A stretch of DNA of 33,095 nucleotides from Pseudomonadota bacterium. Lineage in GTDB: Bacteria > Pseudomonadota > Alphaproteobacteria > G022571365. This document shows, piece after piece, positions 8,127 through 16,302 of this stretch. Under the pieces are notes generated by a model. That model searched no databases and was not told where the DNA came from. It saw only the letters and a list, made by a program, of their open reading frames with translations. The stretch covers positions 1 through 33,095 of the forward strand of contig JACZXZ010000023.1 in the NCBI GenBank assembly GCA_022571365.1, given 5' to 3'. The stretch's first letter is position 1; each line of letters opens with the position of its first letter. The position numbers and the translations under genes were made by a program.

Positions 8127-8810
8127 TCAATCGGGCCGTAGCATGTAGCCCCGGCCGCGCACCGTCTGCAAATAGCGGGGCAGCTTGGGGTCGGTTTCGA
8201 TCTTCCGTCTGAGCCGCATCACCTGGACGTCGACGGTACGGGCGCCGCCGTTGGTTCCACCCTGCCCTGTCAACTCTTCACGCGACAGCGCTACGCCGGC
8301 GTTGACCGCCAGGAGCTTGAGCAGGCGGGTTTCGGCCGCGGTTAGGCGGACCAGCGAGTCCCCGCGCCGAAGCTCCTCGCGCCTAAGGTCGAAACAGTAT
8401 TCGCCGAGCCGCACCTCGGTGGACACCGGCGGCGGCGGCGGAACGCGGCGCAGGATGGTGCGGATTCTTAAGTCCAGCTCGCGCGGCTCGAATGGCTTCG
8501 CCAGGTAATCGTCGGCGCCGCTTTCGAGTCCGGCGATGCGATCCTCGGGCGCGCCCATGGCGGTCAGCATCAGCACTGGTATCAAGCTCGTCCGACGCAG
8601 CTCTTCCATCATCTGGAGACCGCTCTCGCCCGGCATCATAACGTCGAGCACGAGGAGATCGAAGGCGAGAGACTGAAGCTTCGCCCGGGCCTCGGCGGCG
8701 TCGCCGGCGGTGGTCACGCGAAAGCCGTTCTCGGACAGGTATCTCTGTAGGAGTTCCCTGAGCCGCTTGTCGTCGTCGATAACCAGGATGTGCGGCAGTT
8801 CGACGGTCAT
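8127..8810 (-). CDS. OmpR-family response regulator
   Basis: 227 residues. The receiver domain has the acidic pocket IDDDKR (11-16), phospho-acceptor D56 in LVLDVMMPG, T83 and K105 (LAKPFEP). The C-terminal winged helix carries the Trans_Reg_C signature (ETRLLKLLAVNAGVALSREEL, then VDVQVMRLRRKIE and LQTVRGRGYML). It is the cognate partner of the downstream histidine kinase, separated by a single base. It is probably transcribed from the 33-bp gap after marR or together with marR, since all three run on the minus strand. Confidence 0.95.
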   Translation of the reverse strand: MTVELPHILVIDDDKRLRELLQRYLSENGFRVTTAGDAAEARAKLQSLAFDLLVLDVMMPGESGLQMMEELRRTSLIPVLMLTAMGAPEDRIAGLESGADDYLAKPFEPRELDLRIRTILRRVPPPPPVSTEVRLGEYCFDLRREELRRGDSLVRLTAAETRLLKLLAVNAGVALSREELTGQGGTNGGARTVDVQVMRLRRKIETDPKLPRYLQTVRGRGYMLRPD

Positions 8811-8843
8811 TGCGCCATTATACAGAGCCTTGCCCGACGATGG

Positions 8844-9341
8844 CTAACGGTCAAGCCGACCCGGGGGTTGGAACTTGCTGGGCATCTCTTGACGGGTGAG
8901 CCCGAGCAGCACCTTGCGGAAACCCTCGACCGCCTCGGCGCCGGCCTCCCGGTAGGCGCGAGCGATGCGGACACGCTGCTTTTCCGAGAGCTGGCGTTCC
9001 ATCTCTATCCCCTTGGAGGTGAGCTCAAGGAGCCGTTGGCGCCGGTCGGTCGGGCCCGGACGTTGGGTGATGAGTCCTTGGTCGATCAGCTGGCGGAGCA
9101 CGCGCGACAGGCTTTGCTTGGTGATGCCCAGGATGGAAAGGAGCCGGCCGACGGTGATCGATGGATGGCGTCCGACGAAGTAAATCACCCGGTGGTGGGC
9201 GCGGCCGAACTTGTGCCGGGCAAGAATGGCGTCCGGCTCGGCGTTGAAATCGCGGTAGGCGTAAAACAACAGCTCCAGGCCCTGCCGCAGTTCCTCTTCA
9301 CGCAGGAAGAGAGGATTGGCGCCTGATTTTATCTCGGCCAT
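8844..9341 (-). CDS. MarR-family transcriptional regulator
   Basis: 165 residues with the MarR winged-helix core. The recognition helices are TVGRLLSILGITKQSLSRVL (63-82) and LIDQGLI (85-91). The wing carries the diagnostic D99-R100-R101 in GPTDRRQRLLELT, and amphipathic dimerisation helices lie at both ends. The ATG at 9341 directly abuts the first of several 26-bp direct repeats in the marR/ilvE intergenic region, which points to autoregulation and possible control of the divergent ilvE. The ligand is unknown. The marR - response regulator - kinase arrangement beside ilvE recurs in related alphaproteobacteria, to my knowledge. Confidence 0.93.
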   Translation of the reverse strand: MAEIKSGANPLFLREEELRQGLELLFYAYRDFNAEPDAILARHKFGRAHHRVIYFVGRHPSITVGRLLSILGITKQSLSRVLRQLIDQGLITQRPGPTDRRQRLLELTSKGIEMERQLSEKQRVRIARAYREAGAEAVEGFRKVLLGLTRQEMPSKFQPPGRLDR

Positions 9342-9419
9342 GTTGATAGATAGGCCATGCCAGCCACGTTGATAAATACGCTATGTCAGCCGCGTTGACA
9401 TATATGACTTCAACTGTTA
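9342..9419. promoter_or_regulatory. 26-bp direct repeats between divergent marR and ilvE, candidate operator
   Basis: Unit 1 (9342-9367) and unit 2 (9368-9393) are 26 bases each and share the start GTTGATAnATA and the later motif ATGyCAGCC. A third, partial unit (GTTGACATATATGACTT) begins at 9394. The AT-rich GTTGATA cores recur every 26 bases, about 2.5 helical turns. A TTGACA hexamer (9395-9400) lies in the third unit and could serve as the -35 of an ilvE promoter, though a good -10 is not evident 17 bases on. MarR-type binding is inferred from position. Confidence 0.6.
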
Positions 9420-9478
9420 CTCAGGGCAACCCTTTTGCTTAACAGACTTAACGCGACAGGCTTAACGCGGGCAAGCGG

Positions 9479-10378
9479 ATGACCCTCATTCCCTATGACG
9501 ACCGCGACGGTTTCATCTGGTACGACGGCAAAATGGTCCCCTGGCGCGAGGCCACGCTCCACGTCTGCACCCACGGCCTGCACTATGCGAGCGGCGCTTT
9601 CGAGGGCGAGCGAGTCTACCAGGGGCGCATCTTCAAGCTGAACGAGCACACCGAGCGCCTGTTCGACTCGACCCGACAGCTCGATCTCGAAATCCCCTAT
9701 ACGGTCGAGGCAATCAACCAGGTCTGCCGCGAGATCGTCCAGACCCAGAAGATCGTCGACGGCTATGTCCGCCCGATCGTCTGGCGCGGCAGCGAGATGA
9801 TGGCGGTTTCGGCACAGCAGTGTAAGATTCACATCGCCATCGCCGCCTGGGAGTGGCCGTCCTACTTCACCGCCGAGGCGCGCCTCCGGGGTATCCGCAT
9901 GACGATCGCGAACTGGCGGCGGCCCGGGCCGGACACCGCGCCGGTCAAGAGCAAGGCGGTCGGCCTCTACATGATCTGCACCCTGAGCAAGCATGCCGCC
10001 GAGGCCAAAGGTTACAACGACGCCCTCATGCTCGACTGGCGCGGCCGCGTCGCCGAGGCTACGGGCGCCAATATCTTCCTCGTGCGGGACGGCGAGCTGC
10101 ACACGCCGATTCCCGACTGTTTCCTCGACGGCATCACCCGCCGCACGGTGATCGAGCTGGCCCGCGCCCGCGGCATCAAGACCCATGAGCGCGTCATCAT
10201 GCCCGAGGAGCTGGCCGAGGCGGAGGAGGTGTTCATCACCGGCACCGCGGTGGAGGTCACCCCGATTCGCGAGATCGATCAGTACAGCTTCGAGGTCGGC
10301 CCGATCACCCGTCAGCTCTTGGCCGACTACGAGGCCCTGGTCAGGTCCGAGCCGGCCAAGGCCGCCTCGGCGGCCTAA
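9479..10378 (+). CDS. ilvE: Branched-chain amino acid aminotransferase
   Basis: 299 residues of the class IV PLP aminotransferase fold. It interconverts Leu/Ile/Val with their 2-oxo acids using 2-oxoglutarate/glutamate, in the cytosol. The PLP lysine is K159 in VKSKAVGLYM, equivalent to E. coli K160. Other family features are HGLHYASGAFEGERVY (32-47), the class IV motif EATGANIFLVRDGELHTP, and the phosphate-binding region TGTAVEVTPIREID. The ATG at 9479 lacks a strong ribosome site but begins the conserved YDDRDGFIWYDGK segment. It is followed within 20 bases by a perfect 38-bp palindrome, so it is likely monocistronic. Confidence 0.97.
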   Translation: MTLIPYDDRDGFIWYDGKMVPWREATLHVCTHGLHYASGAFEGERVYQGRIFKLNEHTERLFDSTRQLDLEIPYTVEAINQVCREIVQTQKIVDGYVRPIVWRGSEMMAVSAQQCKIHIAIAAWEWPSYFTAEARLRGIRMTIANWRRPGPDTAPVKSKAVGLYMICTLSKHAAEAKGYNDALMLDWRGRVAEATGANIFLVRDGELHTPIPDCFLDGITRRTVIELARARGIKTHERVIMPEELAEAEEVFITGTAVEVTPIREIDQYSFEVGPITRQLLADYEALVRSEPAKAASAA

Positions 10379-10391
10379 TCCGAAGGTCAAT

Positions 10392-10429
10392 ACGACGGGG
10401 CCGGAATCGCGCGATTCCGGCCCCGTCGT
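10392..10429 (+). terminator. Perfect 38-bp palindrome after ilvE, probable terminator
   Basis: Arms 10392-10410 and 10411-10429 are exact reverse complements; the central CGCG forms the loop of an 18-19 bp GC-rich stem. It is followed only by TTG, so it lacks a long U tract. It lies 14 bases past the ilvE stop and about 100 bases from the convergent moaE stop, and may act in both directions. Confidence 0.75.
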
Positions 10430-10525
10430 TTGCCGCCGCCAATCGACTCTGGGCTTTTCGGACCGCCGGAATCCGTCATCGACGATCGGCGGCCCGCGAC
10501 GGAGCGCCTCCGTAATAAGCGGCCT

Positions 10526-10999
10526 TCACTCCGCCGCCTTGTCCCGCCCTTGGCCCGCCCACTTGGCCGCGGCCTTGTCGTCTTGCCTCTCCGCCTCCAC
10601 CCACCTGGGGCCTGATGCCGTTTCCTCCAGCTTCCAGAACGGCGCCTTGGTCTTGAGCCAGTCGACCAGGAACTCGCAGGCCTCGAACGCCGCCTGGCGG
10701 TGGGCCGAGGCGGTGATGACGAGCACGATCTGCTCTCCCGGCTCGAGCCGGCCGTGGCGGTGGATGATGAGGCTCGCCTCCAGCGGCCAGCGCCGGCCCG
10801 CCTCGGCCTCGATCTCGGCGAGCTTGGCCTCGGTCATGCCGGGGTAGTGCTCGAGCGTCATGGCGTTGATCGCCTCCCCGCCGGCGGTCTCGCGGACGAT
10901 GCCGACGAAGCACGCCACCCCGCCGATCAGATGGTTGCCTCGGGTGAGCCGGGCGACCTCGGCGCCGACGTCGAATTCCTCTCTCTGGACCCGGATCAC
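10526..10999 (-). CDS. moaE: Molybdopterin synthase catalytic (large) subunit
   Basis: 157 residues. MoaE converts cyclic pyranopterin monophosphate to molybdopterin with sulfur from thiocarboxylated MoaD. Conserved segments are GGVACFVGIVR (26-36), LEHYPGM (49-55), IIHRHGRLEPGE, and LKTKAPFWK with K116 and K123 matching E. coli K119 and K126. The C-terminus is a K/A-rich tail. The ATG at 10999 follows the moaD stop by 18 bases. It is the last gene of the minus-strand run mobB-moeA-moaD-moaE. Confidence 0.96.
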   Translation of the reverse strand: MIRVQREEFDVGAEVARLTRGNHLIGGVACFVGIVRETAGGEAINAMTLEHYPGMTEAKLAEIEAEAGRRWPLEASLIIHRHGRLEPGEQIVLVITASAHRQAAFEACEFLVDWLKTKAPFWKLEETASGPRWVEAERQDDKAAAKWAGQGRDKAAE

Positions 11000-11017
11000 G
11001 GCGCTTATCCTCCCGTC

Positions 11018-11269
11018 CTAGCCCCCGGTCACCGGCGGGAACAGGGCGATCTCGTCGCCCGCCTTCACGGGATGGTCGAGCCCGGCATAGTTCTGGTTCA
11101 CCGCCACGCGGATCGCCGAGAGGTCCGCCAGCGCCTGGGCGTGGCCGGGGCTCCGCTCCTTGAGCCAGTCGATGAGCCCCTGGACGTCGGTGACGTGATC
11201 GGGCGGATTCACCTCCTCCTCACCGGCCCCGGTCTTCGCCTTGAGCCATGCGAAGTAAAGAATCTTCAT
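11018..11269 (-). CDS. moaD: Molybdopterin synthase sulfur carrier subunit
   Basis: 83 residues with the ubiquitin-like beta-grasp of MoaD: it begins MKILYFAWLKAKTG, has VAVNQNYAGLDHPVKAGDEI, and ends in FPPVTGG, the C-terminal Gly-Gly that is adenylated by MoeB and thiocarboxylated. The ATG at 11269 shares one base with the moeA stop (TGATG), so translation is coupled. An open frame in the same phase continues upstream into moeA but is only a shadow. The carrier delivers sulfur to MoaE, encoded immediately downstream. Confidence 0.95.
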   Translation of the reverse strand: MKILYFAWLKAKTGAGEEEVNPPDHVTDVQGLIDWLKERSPGHAQALADLSAIRVAVNQNYAGLDHPVKAGDEIALFPPVTGG

Positions 11270-12522
11270 CAGCTCACCTCGCTGAACGGCAAGAAGTCCA
11301 CCATCATGCCGGCCTTGAGCTGGGTCATGTCCTCGGGCAGCTCGACCAGGCCATCCGCCTCGACCATGGACGTCAGGATGCCGGCGCCCTCGCGCGGAAA
11401 TTTGCGCGCCTTGAGCCCGCCGGCGCCGTCCGTCACCAGGCGGGCGCGCACCCATTCGCGCCGGTTGAGTTTCTTCTTGTGATCGAAGTCGGCGCGCACC
11501 CGAAACAGCGTCGGCGTCACCTCGGTGCAGCCCGCAAGCTTGAGCACCACGGGCCGCGCGAGGCGCAGGAACGCCACCATCACCGCCGCCGGGTTCCCGG
11601 GCAGGCCGATGAACGGCACACGGCCGATCTGGCCGAAGGCAATGGGCCGGCCGGGCTTGATCGCCAGTTGCCAGAAATGCAGGCTGCCAAGCGCCTCGAC
11701 CGCCGCCTTGACGTGATCCTCCTCGCCCACCGACATGCCGCCCGAGGAGATCACCAGATCGTTGCCGGCGGCGGCCTCCTCGAGCGTCTCCCGGATGGGC
11801 TCCAAACGGTCGGGCAGGATGCCCAGGTCGGTCACGGCGCAGCCGAGGCCATCCAAGAGCGCGGCCAGCGTGTGGCGGTTCGAGTCGTAGATACAGCCCG
11901 GCGGCGCCTCGCTCCCCGGATCGCACAGTTCGTCGCCGGTCGAGAACAGCCCCACCCGAAGCCGCCGGCGGACCTGGAGCTCGGTGCGCCCGACCGAGGC
12001 GGCCAAGCCGATGTCCTGCGGCCGAAGACGCTGGCCCGCCTTGAGGATGGTGGTCCCCGCCTTCACATCCTCGCCGGCGAGTCCCCGGTTGGCGCCGCGC
12101 TTGATGCCGGGGCGGAGGATGACGTGGTCGCCGTCGAGGGCGCAGTCCTCCTGCATCATCACCGTGTCGGGACCCTCCGGCATGGGCGCGCCGGTGAAGA
12201 TCCGGATCGCCTCGCCCGGCCGCGCCGGGCGGCCCAGCGGGTGGCCGGCGGCGACGCTCCCGGTGACCGGCAGCCGGGTCTCCCGTTCCGCGTCCAGATC
12301 GTCGAGGAATACGGCGTAGCCGTCGACCGCGGAATTGTCGTGGGGCGGCACCTCGCACGACGCCACCACCGACTCGGCGAGGATGCGGCGGAACGCGTCG
12401 CCGAGCGGCACCGTCTCGGCCTCGGTCACCGCCACCACCCGGGCTTCAAGCAGATCGAGCGCCTCGGCCGTGGTCATCAGCCGGGAGCCGGAAGCGAAGC
12501 AATCGCCGGATAGCTGGACCAC
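11269..12522 (-). CDS. moeA: Molybdopterin molybdotransferase
   Basis: 417 residues. MoeA inserts molybdate into adenylylated molybdopterin, releasing AMP. PPHDNSAVDGYAVF (59-72) is the family's N-terminal signature. The MoCF-binding domain shows LFSTGDEL and VISSGGMSVGEEDHVK (about 232-247), and FGQIGRVPFIGLPGNPAAVMV corresponds to the conserved GLPGNPVS region. The GTG at 12522 lies 3 bases after the mobB stop. An internal ATG (MTTAEALDLL, residue 16) is a possible alternative start. It is co-transcribed with mobB and moaD. Confidence 0.95.
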   Translation of the reverse strand: MVQLSGDCFASGSRLMTTAEALDLLEARVVAVTEAETVPLGDAFRRILAESVVASCEVPPHDNSAVDGYAVFLDDLDAERETRLPVTGSVAAGHPLGRPARPGEAIRIFTGAPMPEGPDTVMMQEDCALDGDHVILRPGIKRGANRGLAGEDVKAGTTILKAGQRLRPQDIGLAASVGRTELQVRRRLRVGLFSTGDELCDPGSEAPPGCIYDSNRHTLAALLDGLGCAVTDLGILPDRLEPIRETLEEAAAGNDLVISSGGMSVGEEDHVKAAVEALGSLHFWQLAIKPGRPIAFGQIGRVPFIGLPGNPAAVMVAFLRLARPVVLKLAGCTEVTPTLFRVRADFDHKKKLNRREWVRARLVTDGAGGLKARKFPREGAGILTSMVEADGLVELPEDMTQLKAGMMVDFLPFSEVS

Positions 12523-12525
12523 GAT

Positions 12526-13038
12526 TCACTCCGCCCCTTGTCCCGCCGCCTTCAGCCGGCAATGGCCGATGATGAACTCGGCGATGGCCGGCACATCTTC
12601 GAGGTCGAAGACGGGGAGACGCGCCTTGGGTAGCGGTTCGTCGCTCGCCACCGCCACGATAAAGGGATCGTCCCCGCGGGGCGGAGGCCCGCCGCCGGCG
12701 GCGCGATGAACCACCAGCTTGTCGTGCGGATGGTCGTCGAACCCCTCGACCAGCAAGAGGTCAACCGGGGTCAAATGGGGGATCAGGTCGTCGATGGTGA
12801 GCGCCGACCCGCCGTGGTGTTCATGCATGAGGGTCCAGCGCCGGGCCGAGGTCGCCATCACCTCACGCGCCCCGGCGGCGCGATGGAGGTAGCTGTCCTT
12901 GCCGGGCCTGTCGATGTCGAAATCACGGCCTGCCTGTTGCATGGCCGACACGGCCAATCCCCGCCCGATCAGCTCCGGCACCAGACGCACCATGAGCATC
13001 CTTCTGCCCTCGCTCCCTGCGAGACCGAATATCTCCAT
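12526..13038 (-). CDS. mobB: MobB-like molybdopterin-guanine dinucleotide biosynthesis adaptor with a degenerate P-loop
   Basis: 170 residues. The family body is clear: VRLVPELIGRGLAVS, then DIDRPGKDSYLHRAAGAREV (41-60), SSARRW-like TSARRWTLMHEHHG, and LLLVEGFDDHPHDKLVVHR. MobB normally binds GTP through GWSGSGKTTL after FGLAG. Here the segment reads FGLAGSEGRRMLMVRL, two residues shorter and without the GKT/S. The usual KHAHHDF motif is QQAGRDF. Nucleotide binding is therefore probably lost or altered, although the rest is intact and the frame undisturbed. The ATG at 13038 begins the homology; the GTG at 13071 adds 11 unconserved residues. It heads the moeA-moaD-moaE run. Confidence 0.82.
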   Translation of the reverse strand: MEIFGLAGSEGRRMLMVRLVPELIGRGLAVSAMQQAGRDFDIDRPGKDSYLHRAAGAREVMATSARRWTLMHEHHGGSALTIDDLIPHLTPVDLLLVEGFDDHPHDKLVVHRAAGGGPPPRGDDPFIVAVASDEPLPKARLPVFDLEDVPAIAEFIIGHCRLKAAGQGAE

Positions 13039-13113
13039 GGCCTTTGACCGTGGGACCGTGCGCCTCTCCACCCGCCGCCTGCTTGACCGTAATTCGGCTC
13101 TATTCCCAGGATG

Positions 13114-13728
13114 TCAACCAAGCGGATTGGCCGGTTTCGCCTCTTTCACCGCGCGTGATTTGGGCGCGACCCCAGCGCCGGTCAGATGCTTTGCGCTGGC
13201 GCGCAAATAGTTATAGCCGGTAATGAACGTCAGCGCCGCCGCGATCCAAAGGCCGACCTCGCCGATCTCAACCATCGGGATGAAGACGGGGCCGGCATCG
13301 CCGATCAGCAGGACGCCGATGGCCGCCATCTGGATCGCGGTCTTCCACTTGGTCAGCCGGGTGACCGGCATGCTGATGCTGAGCCCGGCCAGAAACTCGC
13401 GCAAGCCCGAGACCACAATCTCCCGGCACAGGATGACCATAGCCGGCAATATGGCGAGCCCGGTCACCCGGTCGAACGCGACGAGCATGAAAATTGTCGC
13501 CGCCACCAACAGCTTGTCGGCGATCGGGTCGAGCAAGCGGCCCAGATCCGTCTGCTGGCGCCGGACGCGCGCAAAATATCCGTCGAGGAAGTCGGTGAGA
13601 CAAGCGACGAAGAAAATGGCGCCGGCCACCCACCTGGCGAGCTCCCCGTCGAGGAAGAACAGTCCGAGGAGCACCGGTATCGCCGCGATCCGCGACAGGC
13701 TCAAGAGGTTGGGCAGGCTGGTAATCAT
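13114..13728 (-). CDS. pgsA: CDP-diacylglycerol--glycerol-3-phosphate 3-phosphatidyltransferase
   Basis: 204 residues, an inner-membrane CDP-alcohol phosphotransferase making phosphatidylglycerol-3-phosphate, the committed step to phosphatidylglycerol and cardiolipin. The catalytic motif D-x2-DG-x2-AR-x8-G-x3-D-x3-D is complete: D46, D49-G50, A53-R54, G63, D67, D71. The N-terminus MITSLPNLLSLSRIAAIPVLL is typical. Hydrophobic segments around 15-42, 75-95, 125-150 and 155-180 fit the fold. It lies 39 bases downstream of uvrC and 75 bases upstream of mobB on the same strand; uvrC-pgsA adjacency is widespread in proteobacteria. Confidence 0.95.
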   Translation of the reverse strand: MITSLPNLLSLSRIAAIPVLLGLFFLDGELARWVAGAIFFVACLTDFLDGYFARVRRQQTDLGRLLDPIADKLLVAATIFMLVAFDRVTGLAILPAMVILCREIVVSGLREFLAGLSISMPVTRLTKWKTAIQMAAIGVLLIGDAGPVFIPMVEIGEVGLWIAAALTFITGYNYLRASAKHLTGAGVAPKSRAVKEAKPANPLG

Positions 13729-13767
13729 ACCGCCGCTCGCTCAAACGTGGGCAAAGACCTCCGGATT

Positions 13768-15711
13768 TTAGCCCTCTGCGTGGAAATGATCATAAATTTT
13801 TTTCGCCACCGCCTTGCTGATCCCGTCGACCAGCTCGAGGTCCTCGAGGCCGGCTTTCGAGACGTTGCGCGCCGACCCGAAGTGGTGAAGAAGCGCGCGC
13901 TTGCGGTGCGCTCCGATGCCGGAGATCTCGTCGAGCATGGAGCGGCTGAGCGCCTTTGAGCGTTTCGCCCGATGGGCACCGATGGCGAAGCGGTGCGCCT
14001 CGTCCCTGAGCCGTTGCAGGAAATAAAGCACCGGGTCCCGGGCATCCAGGGTGACCGGTGGGCGGGCGGGCAAGAAGAACCGTTCGCGCCCGGCGCGGCG
14101 CGCGGCGCCCTTGGCCATGGCGACGACCGCCAAGTCCTCGACGCCCAGGTCGGCGAGCACCGTAAGCGCCGCGTTAAGCTGTCCGACGCCGCCGTCGATG
14201 ATGATCAGGTCGGGCCACAATCCGCGGTCGCGCTCCGGATCCTCCTTAAGCGCGCGGGAGAAGCGCCGGCCCAAAACCTCGCGCATCATGCCATAGTCGT
14301 CACCCGGGGTAATCCCACCGGGCCCTGCGCTCTTGATGGTGAACTTGCGATAGGCGTTCTTCATCAGCCCGCCCGGACCGGCGACGATCATGGCGCCGTA
14401 GGCGCTGGCCCCGAAGATGTGGCTGTTGTCGTAGACTTCGATGCGCTCGGGCATCGCCTCGAGGCCGAACGCCTCGGCCACCCCCTCGAGCAAGCGCCGC
14501 TGAGAGATGCTTTCCGAAAGCCGCCGGCCGAGCGCCACCTGGGCGTTGGCGAGCGCGTGCTCGATCAGCTTGCGTTTGGCGCCGCGCACCGGCCGGACGA
14601 GACGCACCCGGCGGCCGGACTTGACCGACATGGCCTCGGCGATCAGCGCCTGGTCGGCCACGTGGTGACTTATGAGCATCAGTGGCGGTGGCGGTTTGTT
14701 GTCATAGAACTGGCCGACGAAGGCGGCCAACACCTCCTCGACCGGGAGGTGGCGGTCGTGGCGCGGGAAGTAGGCGCGGTTGCCGTAGTTGCGGCCGGCG
14801 CGAAAGAAGAACACCTGGATACAGGTCTGTCCGCCCGCCTGGTGGGCGGCGATGACATCGGCATGCTCGACGCCGGCGACGTTGATGTCCTGGTGGGCCT
14901 GGACCTGGGTCAAGGCGCGGATGCGATCGCGGTAGATCGCCGCCGTCTCGAACGCGAGCCCGTCGCTGGCGGCCTGCATGCGCTGGGCAAGCGCGCGCTG
15001 GATCTCCTGGCTCTTGCCGGAAAGGAACATGCGCGCCTCGCGCACCAGGGCGTCGTAGTCCTCACGGCTGATGCGGCCGACGCAGGGCGCGCTGCAGCGC
15101 TTGATCTGGTATAGGAGACACGGTCGCGTGCGGCTCGAAAACACGCTGTCCGAACACGAGCGCAGAAGAAAGGCGCGCTGGAGCGCGGTCAGGGTCTGGT
15201 TGACCGCCGTGGCCGACGCGAAAGGTCCGAAATACTCGCCGGGACGGGTGCGGGCGCCGCGATACTTGGTGACCTGCTGCCACGCATGGTCGCCGGTGAT
15301 CAGGATGTAGGGAAAGGACTTGTCGTCGCGGAGCAGGACGTTGTAGCGCGGCATCAGGCGCTTGATCAGGTTGCTCTCGAGCAACAGCGCCTCGACCTCG
15401 GTATGGGTGGTGACGACCTCGAGGGTCGCGGTCTCGGCGACCATGCGGCCAAGACGGTGGGACAGCCTGGCCATGTTGGTGTAGCTCTGGACCCGCTTCC
15501 TCAAATTCTTCGCCTTGCCGACGTAGAGCGCCTCCCCCTTGGCATCGACCATGCGGTAGACGCCTGGACCACCCGGCAGGGTCTTCAGTTGGGACCGGAT
15601 AACCCGAACACCTTTCAGGACCGCGGCGCCGGCCGCTTCCCGATCGGCGGCCTGGCTATCCTCCCCGGCGGCGTTTCCGGATCCGTGGGACATGTCGTTC
15701 CGTCCAGCCAT
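13768..15711 (-). CDS. uvrC: Excinuclease ABC subunit C
   Basis: About 647 residues from the ATG at 15711. UvrC makes both incisions in nucleotide excision repair when loaded by UvrB. The GIY-YIG nuclease domain starts at [31 protein letters not shown] Cys-containing linker ([18 protein letters not shown]), a UVR motif, and the RNase H-like 3'-nuclease region follow ([34 protein letters not shown]). A tandem helix-hairpin-helix closes the protein ([20 protein letters not shown] and [19 protein letters not shown]). The frame opens at a GTG at 15756; the ATGs at 15711 and 15693 are alternatives, and none has a strong ribosome site. UvrB is encoded at 24429-26582. Confidence 0.95.
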   Translation of the reverse strand: MAGRNDMSHGSGNAAGEDSQAADREAAGAAVLKGVRVIRSQLKTLPGGPGVYRMVDAKGEALYVGKAKNLRKRVQSYTNMARLSHRLGRMVAETATLEVVTTHTEVEALLLESNLIKRLMPRYNVLLRDDKSFPYILITGDHAWQQVTKYRGARTRPGEYFGPFASATAVNQTLTALQRAFLLRSCSDSVFSSRTRPCLLYQIKRCSAPCVGRISREDYDALVREARMFLSGKSQEIQRALAQRMQAASDGLAFETAAIYRDRIRALTQVQAHQDINVAGVEHADVIAAHQAGGQTCIQVFFFRAGRNYGNRAYFPRHDRHLPVEEVLAAFVGQFYDNKPPPPLMLISHHVADQALIAEAMSVKSGRRVRLVRPVRGAKRKLIEHALANAQVALGRRLSESISQRRLLEGVAEAFGLEAMPERIEVYDNSHIFGASAYGAMIVAGPGGLMKNAYRKFTIKSAGPGGITPGDDYGMMREVLGRRFSRALKEDPERDRGLWPDLIIIDGGVGQLNAALTVLADLGVEDLAVVAMAKGAARRAGRERFFLPARPPVTLDARDPVLYFLQRLRDEAHRFAIGAHRAKRSKALSRSMLDEISGIGAHRKRALLHHFGSARNVSKAGLEDLELVDGISKAVAKKIYDHFHAEG

Positions 15712-16302
15712 GGCGTTTATCTCAGGAATCAGTCCTGCTACGTCAATAATCTCCACTAACGCGCTGACGCGGTAGCAGTTTCCCGCTCAGCAAAATTCAT
15801 ATCCACGAAAGCTGAGGATAACTTTGTTGATAAGCGCGGCGCGATGGTCGATCATCCCAGCCAGCCCAAGGCTTTGACCGTTTTGCCTAAAAAATAGGCA
15901 ATTTCTATAACTAATTGAAATATAATAGAAAATTGAAAATCAAAAGGGAAGAAGCACCCATAAAAAAGTTTCTCGTCTCACATCGGCCGCGCGGCGGCGG
16001 CCAGGCCTCATGCTGTGCAAAACTATGGCCCGGAGGGTAGGATTTCCGCCGCGTTCCGGGACTCTTTCGGGTGGCGTGACCGGTCGGGTGGCATGACCGG
16101 TCGGGACCTTCGGTCAACGCCGGCATCGCTCGCGGCGGAGACGACGCCCGGCGCCACGAGGCGCCATGGGAGCGGGGCGGGCGCGCCCCCGGCCAAGCAC
16201 GCCACAACACACGCCACAACAGCGGATCCGGCAGGCGTCTCGACGGGAGCCATATCACCTCCCGCACCGGCCTCAAGGGATCTCTGCTCCCCGGAGCCAC
16301 CG
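15712..16302. other. 590-bp intergenic region upstream of uvrC with an AT-rich island
   Basis: No gene recognised. From about 15780 to 15975 composition drops to clearly AT-rich, unlike its surroundings. Elements are ctcagc / gctgag arms (15788-15817 area), ggataactttgttgataag (about 15818-15836), a perfect hairpin TTGCCTA-A5-TAGGCAA (about 15884-15902), and an A/T run to about 15950. From 16000 to 16302 it returns to GC-rich DNA with a 17-bp tandem repeat. The AT-rich part may hold the uvrC promoter. Confidence 0.6.
16068..16101. repeat. 17-bp tandem repeat, two copies
   Basis: cgggtggcgtgaccggt (16068-16084) is followed directly by cgggtggcatgaccggt (16085-16101), one mismatch. The sequence ACCGGT within each copy is palindromic. 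It lies in non-coding DNA 200 bases past the stop of the SDR gene. Confidence 0.9.

Noticed and set aside
15780-15975. Chromosomal origin of replication
   Set aside because: No clear cluster of consensus DnaA boxes and no dnaA, dnaN, hemE or parAB neighbours; kept only as an AT-rich island of interest.
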